Part shown: piece by piece, positions 11,367 through 23,500 of the stretch
Numbering within the stretch: position 1 is the first letter of the stretch
Layout of the letters: each line of letters opens with the position of its first letter
DNA from: Branchiostoma floridae
Lineage: Eukaryota; Chordata; Leptocardii; Amphioxiformes; Branchiostomatidae
Reading direction: 5' to 3'
Length of the DNA: 64,000 bases
Assembly (NCBI RefSeq): GCF_000003815.2
Contig: NC_049982.1
Span: forward strand, 27,199,737 to 27,263,736
Position numbers and translations under genes: made by a program
The notes under the pieces: generated by a model
Database searches by the model: none
The model's input: the letters and a program-made list of their open reading frames with translations, nothing else
What the model was told of the DNA's origin: nothing

Positions 11367-11985
11367 TGTACAAAATACTTTAAGGCGACTATGCTAAACA
11401 TGACTGAGGTTTCTACTTTTGTGGGCATGGCCCCTAACCATCCATCCTATTTACTTAAAGTTAGAAAACATTTAAGCAATTGGTATTTACTTAAAGAAAA
11501 CATGTAAGCAATTCACCCACCAATTTAATTTCTTGGTTCACGGATTCGCTCGCTCCTATTTTTTTGAAAAAAAAAAAAAAAATAAAATTTACCATTCAGC
11601 AAATTTTCACCATTAATGAAACCATTCACCAACTTTCTGGTGTAGCAAATTGGCCTTTATATTATAAGCTCCTTAAAGTGTGGGTACAGGTGCTGTTACT
11701 GTACAATAATAGTGTTTTTGTACTTTTTTTAAGCTGAAAACCTTTTTTTCTTTATGTTTTGGATTAGCTTGGATTACCTTTACCCCAACCATTTTACAAT
11801 TTTTATTTTTATTTTTATTTCGCCCTCTCGCTCCATATTTTTTATGAAAAAATCCGTGAACCAAGAAATTAAATTGGTGTGGCCTTCGATTGGCTGACAG
11901 TTGGTTAGAGGCCACGTCCACACAGGTGGAAAACTCAGCCCGGTTTAACAGAGCCTTCTCAAGGTACATTGTATTGTGTAATGTT
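11367..11985. mobile_element. TIR element with long diverged inverted arms
   Basis: The left arm (11367-11545) and right arm (11820-11985) are inverted relatives. The GACTGAGGTTT and ACCAATTTAATTTCTTGG blocks at the left return inverted as CCAAGAAATTAAATTGG and AAAACTCAGCCC at the right. Poly-A and poly-T tracts lie between. A shorter relative lies at 37770-37935. It is non-coding, and the family is unknown to me. Confidence 0.7.
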
Positions 11986-11989
11986 ACGC

Positions 11990-12110
11990 TATTTCAGATA
12001 CTGCAGTTTGAATCCTCTGTCCGTCGACTTGATGCCCCTAAATACCGATTTTAAGAACAACGAATATAGGTTACCTCACAGATAAAGGTGAATGAGCATT
12101 ATATAGGTTA
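11990..12110. repeat. Relic of the TAACGCTAG-family MITE
   Basis: Contains CCGTCGACTTGATG, ATATAGGTTACCTCACAGATA and AAAGGTGAATGAGC in the order found in full copies, but the left end is degraded. It abuts the preceding TIR element. Confidence 0.6.
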
Positions 12111-13995
12111 AGGGCGAGGCTTTGCTTCAGTTGTAGGAAAAAAGGCAATTGAATTGACATTCCTACAATTATATAGTGCTGGGAATACATTGTATAAATT
12201 ATTTAGTCTCATTGTTAACTTAAGGGACCACTTGAAATGGTACAATCTTCCTTCCTGGCCATGCTGCTATGAAGACTAACCTAGAAATTATTGTATTATG
12301 TTCCATCAGTCTTTTTTTTTACTCACCTATGCAAGAATTTTATGTTTTTGACAGTACCCTCGTGAAAGGAAAAAAGTGATTTGGGCTCGAAAATGTGCTT
12401 TATACATTTTGTGACTTTTGTGTAAAAATGCAGTTTTGCATCTTGAATGCAAATGACTTAAATGTGTTTTGAAAATGTGATTTTTGCTGTAGACCATTGT
12501 TGGGTACAAGGTAGGCTAATATAATGTGTTTTTTTTTGCTGCTGTTTTCTTTCTCATGAAGTACAGATTTTTCTGTACATGTAGGTCTTTCCTTGAATCA
12601 AGGTTGATTTTGTAATGGCTATGATAGCAAAAAATGTGATCAAGAAGTATTGAAGCACAAAAGATTTCCATAGAATTTAATGTACTATGCTGTGAGGTGA
12701 GGTTTGCCAAATGTGTAATTATACATTTATATACAGTCTGTTTCTTGTTAGTTTGCTTTGATAACAAGCCTGGCTTGAAACATGCATCATCTTGGGAACA
12801 ATTATGTTCATAATACTGTAATATCAAGTCATTTTTAATGTGATGAATCTACATGTAATTTGAAGCTGCTAATCAAGAAAAGTAGTAACCCAAGACCACA
12901 ATTTAATTTTGTTTTTGTAGAAAATCATTGAAGTGGACCAAAAAAAGTCATTCTGTCACCATTCATGTCAAACACATGTTATTGCAACAGTTACTATCAT
13001 GTAGCTTGTTGGTATCCAAACCATCTTCCAGTTCCTCGAAAAAAAAAATGTTTTCATAAAGACATTCAGGATTGAAAACGCATGTTAAGTCGGCATATAT
13101 AGGAGAATACTTATTTTTCGCACACAGTCAACAGAGAACATTCACACCTTTCATGTCTTCAAGTTCATGCATCGGACTATTTCAGTAAATATAACCTACG
13201 AATTATTTATATCATTGTCCTGAAATTATTGATCATATTGAATCAAATGAGATTGTGTTAACATAAAAATTTAATCATGAATCATCTTGATGAGGAACAG
13301 TTAAAGAAAATGTTACACTTACAGTAATAATACATGTACATGTAAATTTGTCTATGTTGATAACATACATGTATAACACTCTTCTTTGATGTCTCTCATA
13401 TGTTATCACTGTGGCAGTAACAGTTATGAACAACAATTTTGGGCATATCTGTAAGGTGACTGGTCTGTTGCTAAGTTTTTTCTGGATCTGCTTTTCTTAG
13501 AATCATATCATGTATACAATCACCATAACCTAAAACTTTAGTTATATTCCTTTAACAAATTATTGAGTTCTTTCACATGTTCATGTACATACAAAAAGGT
13601 GATGGTTTGTTTTTGGTAGCAATGATTGTACATGTACTGACAACTACCAATATATACTATTAGAATTCTCATGTACACATCATACATAATAATTCTTACT
13701 ATGCAAGACATTGGACCTGAAATGTATGAAAACCACTAGCAACTATAATCACTATATTAGAGCCAGTCGTTGCTCTTGTTAACATTGAATAAAAAGTGTC
13801 ACTTACAAACAAGTCTGCCTTTTTTTGGAGGAAATCAATCTGCTTTAAGTTCATCGGTAAAATGCATTTTGAAGCAAAGGACTGATTTCCAACTCTAAAA
13901 GATGGACTCATCGGAATTCTAGACAGCATGACTCGATCGGTCTTCTTCAGCTGGTTTGATTCCCCTAGTTCTTTTTGACAAGCATGCACATTATG
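12111..13995. other. AT-rich intergenic spacer
   Basis: This lies between the 3' ends of the zinc-finger and MMS19 genes, which converge. No gene, tandem array or element with clear ends was found. ORFs here, including 13699-13989 on the minus strand, are short and carry no recognised motif. Confidence 0.6.
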
Positions 13996-14002
13996 AACAG
14001 TG

Positions 14003-14345
14003 CAGGGTTCTAGCTAGTGTATTTTAGCATAGTGGGCCACTATGCTAAAATAAGGGCCACTACGCTAATTTCTAACTAGTGTAGTGGTGCTTTGCTATCA
14101 TTTGCTTGATCAACAATGTCTAATCAATGTCTGAACAATGAAAAATGATGATATGCCATTCAAAACTGACCAAAAAATCCTTAAAATTACATGTGATGTT
14201 AACAGATTGCCAACTTTTAACTCTACATTGTCAAAATCTCACTGTTGAAGGGCCAAGAACTCCCTTCCACAACAATCTCCTGATTGGTTGCTTCGCTACC
14301 ATGCCATACCAACTACGCTAAAATGAAATCCTGGCTAGAACCCTG
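14003..14345. mobile_element. 343-bp hAT-like MITE
   Basis: TIRs are CAGGGTTCTAGCTAG at the left and the inverted CTGGCTAGAACCCTG at the right, flanked by AACAGTG at 13996-14002 and 14346-14352. CAGGG ends plus a 7-8 bp duplication are the usual hAT signature. The interior contains repeated GCATAGTGG/CCACTATGC segments and no coding sequence. It sits in the 3' flank of MMS19. Confidence 0.8.
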
Positions 14346-14447
14346 AACAGTGGAGCATGGCTTAATGTTCCATCCTTGGTACACTGATAGCTGAGGAGGA
14401 CTGAGCAATACAGTAAAAAATTTCCCTGTTCTAAGTTGCAGAACAGT

Positions 14448-14453
14448 TTTATT
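14448..14453 (-). terminator. AATAAA polyadenylation signal of MMS19
   Basis: TTTATT on the + strand reads AATAAA on the minus strand, about 48 bp beyond the MMS19 stop codon. Position and spacing fit a cleavage signal, though an A+T-rich flank makes chance occurrence possible. Confidence 0.6.
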
Positions 14454-14500
14454 AGGTCATGATTTGCTATATTTAGGAGGTAACATATTCTAGTATGTTG

Positions 14501-17500
14501 TTATTTTCCTCCAGGACTTCCTAGCAGGAACCATTCTCCTCTTGCAGCCACTGCCTCCTTCCTGACCATCCTCTTCTTGTCCCCGACTGCAACGGCCAGC
14601 TCTCGCACCACCCTGTTTCTGTACGGGTACACGACTGCGTGAGGGAGGCTCGTCATGCTGCCTACGCTTTTCAGGGCCGCCATTCGTACCTTCATGGTCG
14701 GACCATTCTTCGACAGCTCGAGTAGCTGTGGGATGAGAGCGTCTATGTTCTTTGAAATCACCTGGGGGGCTTCTTGGACGAGGCTGGAAAACATCTCCAG
14801 GGTTGACACTTGCAGACTGGGATCCTCGCCTAGCAGGGACTGTACCAAGAGGGGAACCAGAGGGGGGAGCGCGCCCAGGAGAACTTGACGTGGTATGAAG
14901 GTGAGGAGGTGCGAGACTGCGCACAGGAACGACTGCTTCCTCCCGTCGTCCGCTTGGTTGAACCCGTCCACCAGGGCGGGGAGGTTTTCCATGAAGAAGC
15001 GCTGCTTGTACATCAGGCGGATGTTGGCGTGCGATTCTTTAGACAGGACGTCTGGAGAGTCGCTGAGGATGACGTAGAAACCTTCAGCTGCCCTTCTCCC
15101 TATTGCTTCATCCTCGAAGAGTGCCATGAGCGTCTTCGTGAACTGGGAACCTGAGGGGTGACCTCGAATCACCAGGGCCTTGGTCAACCAGACTAGTACA
15201 GCTACAGCTCGACACCTTGCCTTCTCGTCTTCAGTCTTACTCAAGATTTGTTCCAAACAATCTCTCGTTTCTTGTAGAAATGTCTGGAGCTGTTCCCCTT
15301 GGTCCCACTTGTTGACCACACCAGACAAGGACTTTGCAGCTGCGAGGGAGGTGGGCTCGTGGTCGGATGCACAAGACAACGTCAATAGCTTCTGGGCAAG
15401 TTCACTTATAGAGGGAATGTCGACGTTTCGTGCCACACTACACACTATAGCGCTGAGGAGCTGAACTGTTTGGGTCTGTTGCCATGGTGAGGAAACGTCT
15501 AGCGGTTCGAAGCTTGCCGACGTGTTAAGACTGATTGCGGCTAAGTTGCCCTGAAGGAAGGCCTGTACAGTACTGTTGACAATACCCTTCCCTGTACTGT
15601 TTGGTAGGCTTCGAGCTACAGCCCTCAACACCTTAGCTACAATTTCTAGAAGTGACGTATCGTGGAGTAGGTTTTCATCTGACGTATTCACAGCAGCAGA
15701 TAGAGCCATGGACATAAGATTTAGTACAATCGTATCAACAAAATATTCTACATTAGCGTCGTTGATCACAGTTTTTTCTACTACTTTGTAGACACAGTCT
15801 AACGTAGCAATGGCTTCCTGTGTGGCTTGGTCTGGACAACTTTCTATCAAAGCTTGGAGGTGACTCAACAGTTTGGGAATTGTACATCTTACAATGGTGG
15901 GGTGAGTCGAGACGGCTGCCAGAGTGTTCAACACGTACTGATTTGTCACATGTTTGGCGCATACTTGCTCGCTCTGGTTTGTGTCCATGGCGTTTGGGTT
16001 GTTGTTCTCCAGCACTTGGAGAAGTTTGGACAAAACTTCCTCTCGTACTACGTCGGGATGGGCCGTTGCCATGGCAGCGAGTGCCTCAGTGCTCCTACGC
16101 TGTACCGTGGGATCTGCGTCATGAAGAACTAGCCGGCCAAGATGATTTGCGCACAAATCTAAATGTTTCCCTTTTACAACATCAGTAATGCCAATCATGG
16201 CTGCCATCCCGCCGACCCCGCTACTCCGCAGTCCCGCGTCGGCGTCTTCGAGAACGGAGTAGAACAGGGTGAGGAAGTTGTCGCTGTGGGGGACGACGGG
16301 ATTGGGCGCGTCGGTTCCCGAGGTAGAGGCGTGAGCTACGTGGATGAACGCGATGGTGACTTCCAGGATGGTGTGACGGTGCTGGGGGTAGGGGTGGACC
16401 TGAAACTGCTCCACCAATAGGGGCACAGCAGTGTCCAGTACGTGGACGCATGCCGGGTCGGAGGCTCGTGCTGCTGCCTGGAGCAGCTTTGCGCTGGGCC
16501 ACATCAGCTTCAGCTCAGGCTCACACAGGTGGTGTTTACAACCCTTCAGGAGGCTGTCCAAGAAGTGATGCAGGGAGAACACAGACCGAGTCTGTAATAC
16601 AACAACAAATTATAGTGGTATTGTAAGCAAGTCATCATACAAATGTACACTGAATTATACTTACAATCACATAACATTTGGGTGGATACTAGTACAGAAA
16701 CTTCAGTCCAGGTCCGCGCCAGGTTCGAAGAATTAGGCCTAATTTAAGTTCGGCCACAGTTGACGCTTTGCCTCAACATCTATGGACTTATCCTTTAATA
16801 AGTGGTCCTAGATATTGTTAACAGCCAATTGCAACATTTAGAAAGAGAGCAACAGTCTGGTCCTTTTCTGATCGGTCCAAAAAAGTCTACTATTTTCTTG
16901 ACTAAAATAAGGGTTTTGTACCATGTACTGGTACATACAATGTATCCCTACACAGTATCATTTTTTTTGCGTTCTTCATCAATCTGAAAAGTTCATGCAA
17001 GTGGTGTACAGGATAGGAAATCAAAATCTATGTACCACTCTGACAATTTCCGTGACATACATGTACATGCGTGATGAAACTCTGAGACAAAGCGTGGATA
17101 AGAGGATATCTCTACCTCTGTGACAGCATGTGACAGTGTTGCTACCACAGCGGTGAGTCCGGCCAGGGCTGCGTTCTCCACATCCTGGTGTATGGAGCTG
17201 TACACCTCCTTACTGATGGCAGACAACAGCAGGTCCAGGAAAGACTTCATACTGTCTGCACCATATACCTCTGCACAGGCTGCCTGTGGGTGGTGGGAAG
17301 AAGGAAAAGGCATTTTTGTATGATAAAACCAAGAGGTCATCACAAAAAGCTTTTCGAACAGAACATATCTTATAAGCTTGTAAGACCGTGTTTACGTATG
17401 TAAGGATGATATCCCGTCAATAGCCTCTCAAAAGAGAACAGGAGTGTCTCTGTCTACAGAGATCATGATCAGGATTTTCAGAATATAATTTCAAGTCAAT

Positions 17501-20500
17501 TCTTTGATCTAAAGTGACATGAATTCAAGATTGTAATTTCTCAATCTGTACACGCACGCACGCACGACATGCACGCACGAACACGCATGCACACTCACAT
17601 ATAAATATACTTTGTGCCTTAAGTTTGAGAATCTACTTCTCATATGTGTAATGATGTATTTTTATGTGGAGGAGCACAGGAAGAATAGCTAACAACATTG
17701 TTAAGCTAAATGTGGATACAAATAAAGTCAAAGTCACACACAACATGCTTCATCATGCTTGTGCTAATCATTAGTTTGTGTACTAGGGGTCTTGCATTAA
17801 GTTTTTTACACTGGGAGTTTTCCTTCCTCTACCAGAATGTTAATGAACTGAGATGGTTGAAGATTTACCAGTGTATGGAGAGAGTCCAGTTTGGCACTGG
17901 TCACATCAGAGGACAGCTTCTCCAGCAACATGGGCACACAGAACTGGGAACATACAATGTAAAAATGACTTGTATTAACATGAAAGCTCATCTGCATTGG
18001 TTGTCAATCAATCATTCAACCATTGCAATGATAGCATAGCATGCAATTAGAGGTTTCATCAATGAGAAAGTGACTGGCTATATATCTGTCAGGTGACACG
18101 AAGCCACTCTCTCATTGGTCAAACTGCTAAATATTTTCATGTTTTTATTTTGAAAATCTATGTCTTGACAGAGGTAAGTAGGGCTATAAGAGGCTATATA
18201 TGGAGGGAAAATGTCTTTAATATTAGGAACAAACAGTACTGTATTGTTACAGTAATGTTAAACCTTATGGAAGATAAACATCATTTTTCCACTGATTCTT
18301 CTACTTCACCTATAAATAAAATTGTTGTCACCATATATAGCTACAGGTAAATCATCTGACACCCTTGTGGTGTTTGATCACATTATGTTGCAAGAGACAG
18401 TGCTGAAGGGGCTCGTTACAATTATATAACATTACATTTTTGTATATGTTTGAGTAAGAACAAACAGAGCAGTAGTTAACTAGGCTGGACCATGTGAAGG
18501 TAATCATTTTGTCTTTGCTTGCAAATGTTACCTTACTCAGTTGATTCTATCTAATGTCTAGTACAGTTGAACTAACTGTTACCTGTGCAAACTTGCTTGT
18601 AGCAGCTAACACCTGCCTGAGTCCCAGCACCAGGTCCTCCCTCGTTACACCATGGGGGTCATCAGCTGGCTGCAGGGGACATCAGAAAACTTCAGTCCCA
18701 ATTCAAATCTAACATCTGACATAAATTGTTATTGTACTGTAAATCTGGAAAATTTCGCAGTGATTTTATCTTTTTTTGTGGCCTTGCCACTGTGAATGAC
18801 TCAACAAATATGAATTACAGTACTGTTAGGTTATGATAATTAGACACCCAAATAATAAATAATATTCCAAATATACCAATTAACAATTATTCAAGCAACC
18901 GGATATGATTTTGGCATATAATTGTTTTAATCATAAACTTAGAACATTGTAAAAACCTCCTTTTCCTTCCAACTGTGACATAGTGATACAGTGAAAGAAT
19001 AATGCATTTACAGTAACTAATCTCCAAGATATACAAGACTAAAGATATGCAAAACAAAGTCTGATAAAATACAAATTTCATGATATACATGTCTAGGTGA
19101 GAGATGGGGCAATTCCTTCTAATGTTACTGCCACAAATATTCTGGTAACCATATGCATGTTGTTTAGTTAGTTAAAACTCTATCTGGTCCCATATAAATG
19201 CAATAATTATGGTATCTTGGCGACCACTTGGACACTTACCGGAGTGAAGTCAATCGGAAAGTAGCAGGAGATGACCTCGAACAACTCCTCTGTGAACGTT
19301 CCTGTAGAATAAGATTGCCTTCATTATTGCAGAAAAATACATTACATGTTCTTTATATGGCAATTTTTATAACGATTTTCTTCCAATAATTAATTTTTGT
19401 AGACTACCGTACCTTGGAATTTTTTTAAATAAAAAAGACAGTCAAAAGTTTGCTTTTAAACACTTGACAATGACCCTTTCAAAGCTTCTTCATCAATTTC
19501 ATTTCAAGTTCAGATTTTGGACAGACGGTGAAATTTTTTCCGTCCCAACTAGCAAACTTCCATCCCAGGACAGAGGGACGGGTCCTGGAGAAAGCCCTGG
19601 TGAACAGTTTAATTTTTACGTATCATCAACAATAATATGCATATGTCATACAATTATTATAAACCATTTTTAGAATTATGATTGCTTGGTTTGCAACAAA
19701 TCATGACAGAAGTAGAACGGCCATCTCAATGAAAACATGTGATCATGACTGACCAATAGGAAAAGCCTGTGCGACGATCCTGGCAATGCTGAAGGCTATG
19801 ATGAGGTTTCTGGGGTCCTTCTCTCCGTCCATGGCCTGGATAAACCCCCAGACAAAATCTGCACCCAGGGCCTGCAGGGCTGGGGGGGAAAGGGTAATTC
19901 AAGGGTCAGAATGTGTCATTGGAGGAAAAAACAACTTATCAATCATAAAAAAAGCACTTGTCTAGAATGCTTCTTTATTAGTAACTTTTTAGGCAAAAAA
20001 TATTTACCTTCACATGTTCTAGCCAAACAAACTACTGCTCTATTTGTACACATCCATATATTCACCCTAGTCAGACGGTTCCTAATGTTTGCTTTAAAGG
20101 ATATACATCTGAAAAGTTTCCCTATTGCCAATTAGAGACTGTGGTTCAGATGTGTTTCTTGTCATGTGTTTCATAGTAATCAATCAACTCCTAGATGGAG
20201 AGCATAGCAGACAGCAGGCTGGCAGGTCCTTGCGTTTCTGTGGGTGGAGTAGTCGGTCACAGATATTAGCCATGTTTCCACAGGGTTTTGCATGTGTACC
20301 CTTCAGTCATACATTGGAATTACAATAGAAAAGTGCTAAAGTAGTTGTCTACTGTATGAGAGCTTTGCAAGGCTGACTTCACTTGACTTGGCTGTCACAG
20401 TAGCCTGGCTAAAATCGCTCCCCTAGCGGCCGGCCCTACAATTGCCGCCGCCCTAGGAGGGGGTAATTAACTCCAGCCAGCGAGAGCTTGTGTAAACACA

Positions 20501-23500
20501 GGCTAACTGTCATAGCACCTTCCAGTCTGGTGTCCAGGAAGTTCGCCAGGATGTTGTAGATGGCTCTTCTGTCCGTCTGCACCAGGGACTGGACATACAC
20601 CTCCTTAAAGATGACCTGTACAATCTTGACTTCCTCTCCCTGTGGTAGCTGTGGAGCTGCACTCTTTGTATGAGAAAAACAGGGACACAAAGTACAACTG
20701 TTATACAGTGAAACAAACAGTCTAGCTCACTGAAGAGCTGAAGCTGTAAATACCTTGAAGTTCACAGGGATTTTGTTTTATGGCAGAGAGAAAATGGAGC
20801 ATTTGCAGTGGTTTTGAATGTGCCACAGTGCTATATATAGCCACATACATCCCAAAACAATTTCATCGGGTTGGCAGAATAGCTTGCACTTACTTTACTT
20901 TGAGACAATGTATGCAAAGTAAGTACAAACTGGTTGCATAAAAGAATTTCAATTCTCCTATATATCCTACAAATGTACATACTGTATGCAGAGAAATCCA
21001 CTTTGCTCGGCCCGAAAACAGCGAATTGGCGGTAAAATTTCAATGGAAACATAATCAGAAAGCCTTAAGTTTCAATACTTATTAAAGGGAATTTCTGGTT
21101 CACAAAGCCCTGATTAAAAAAAAAAAAAAAAACAAGGAACATACCATCCAAAATAAGAACATATCAGGTGGATTTGGAACACCCCCCCCCCCCCCAAATA
21201 AATTTACGTTTAGTCAAGAGATGAGAGAAGAAAACTTACCAGGGCCAAAAGTCCATGTAGTACATGTGGCTGGACTGAGTGGTGGTCCAACAGTCGATCA
21301 CAGAAGAAGGCAGACAACACCTCAGCTACAAAAGGAAAAGCAAAATAAAAAACTTAGAACCAAGCAAGCAAATACAGACAGGTTGCATTTTAGTGTAACC
21401 TACATGGAAAAAAAATCTACATAGGAGACAGAATCTGTAGGAAATAATATCATGTTGTTATAGAGTACCATACGCATTTATGTCAGTAAATCTCTGCAAC
21501 TTGGTGGTACTGAAGCGCCAACTAGTGATCAATTATAGTACTTCAATAGTATTTCAATATCTAACATTGACCTATGAATTACATTGTATGTGTATACTGA
21601 CCTTCTTTCTCTGTCAGCCTGTTGCTAGGCGACCTGTGCAGTACCTCTGCCAGCAGCTGGGTGGCTCTTGCTCGGGTTGTCACCTCAGTACTGGTGAGGG
21701 AGGACCTGTATGGGGGTTTCAAAGGTTGTGTGTTCAGAGTTCAACTTCTATGAATCTGTGAATAATCTAGAAAGTGCAAATGGTGAAGAGCTGATAAAAA
21801 ATCTTATTTCTTTTAACCACCACTTTTTTACTACCGGGACTTTGATTGACTTTTGGCTACCACTAATAATATTCATGTAAATTCTCTCATAATATAATTG
21901 TAGGATCAGTACCACACAGCAAGCAAGAAACATGCATACTATTTTTCAATGTACTTACAACTTTAAATTGTGATCATGTAGTCACCCATACTACATACAC
22001 TGTCCTACTCGCAAACAATGTAATGTTACATGTAGAATAACGGAGCATTAGTTCTATGAATTTCACATCATCCAATATTCCTTTGGCAATGTCATTGTCC
22101 TAACAAATGTGAAATCGAAGGCATTGTAATCAGTTGGTGTGATTATTTGCTTGTGCTAGTGTGTGTCCGCAGTTATATGAAAATAATGCTGGAGAGCAGC
22201 CTAGCAGGCTGTAACTTGCGTAGTGTAAAGCAAAAATGGTGTAATATGATACAGTCAAACCTGCCCAAGACGACCACCCGGGGGACCTGCAAAAAGCGGT
22301 CGATTTGGACAAGTGGTCGCTGAGACGAGTATTGACTCAAAACATGCCCGATGCAAAGTATAAATGGTTTCCGTTGTGTTTAATGGCAAATAGTAATCAC
22401 ACTGCACGCACGCAAAGAAGCGAGGTCTTTAATGTCAAATACAACACGCACACTGTAAACTGTAAATTTAACCCCAAAATCCGACGCAATCTGGCCAATT
22501 TCGGCACAAAATCGCGCTAGTTATCATCAAAAATCGATGAAAACCTCAATATTGAGACTGATGCGGTCGTTATGGGTCCCAATTTGGGCCGGTCGCGGTC
22601 GCGTTGGCCAGGTGGTCGTTGAGAAAAGGTCGCTTAATGTTTAAGTCAATGGGAAAATAAATCGGGACCGAGAAAAAGCGGTCGAAATGGCCAGGTGGTC
22701 GCTGAGAAGTCGCTCGGGCAGGTTTGACTGTACATTGAGAGTTGGATGTCTGGTTACTAGGCCCTGGTCCAATGTTGTAGCCAGGCAGAAAAGGATTACC
22801 TGCCAGTGGATCACAACACAGTAATGTCTGGTTACTAGGGGTACCCATTTAGACCTTGTCATAATGATGTTCAACTTATTGTATTGTACAATGTTGAATG
22901 TAGTACATTGAGTTTGTTCGTTTGTCTTGTTTAGACTTGTTTTGTGGGCAGTATTATCTTGCATCTCTGTTGACTTACCCGAGACTTTCCACCAGTTGTA
23001 ACAGGCTGGTTTCCCCATCAAACACAGCTGCAATGTACAAAATAATCTAGGTTATACTAATCATACAGTCAGATGGACAATCATACAGGAAAATGATTTG
23101 AAAAAAAAAAGTCTGTTCCAATATCTTGCGCATAATGATAAACACAGTGAACTTTAGCAATGCTCTTTAACTCGAGGGCTATCATAATTTTCTCATTTTT
23201 CACACTGCACGGAAACAAGAATATCTGGCAATGTCTGGTTTCTTACACTACCGTGGAACTTGACATGTCCGGGGCGTATAAAGGAATTTCGAGCCACGGT
23301 GTGTCCGGTGCCGAATATCCCCAATCATTGCCGGACATGGCCATGTCCGGTAGTTCGCGGTACCCGCACACTGCGTGTTTTGAGAAGTGGTTGAGTGAAA
23401 GGGTAATGTGTATTCAAGTGATAATTGCTAACATGTTGTTTGAAAGAAAATGGTTCTAAACTGTATAGAAGTCTTACTGGAATGAAGACAAGGAACTCTC

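Noticed and set aside
14655-16502. ORFs opposite or out of frame with the MMS19 last exon
   Set aside because: Shadows of a clearly coding 697-codon minus-strand exon.
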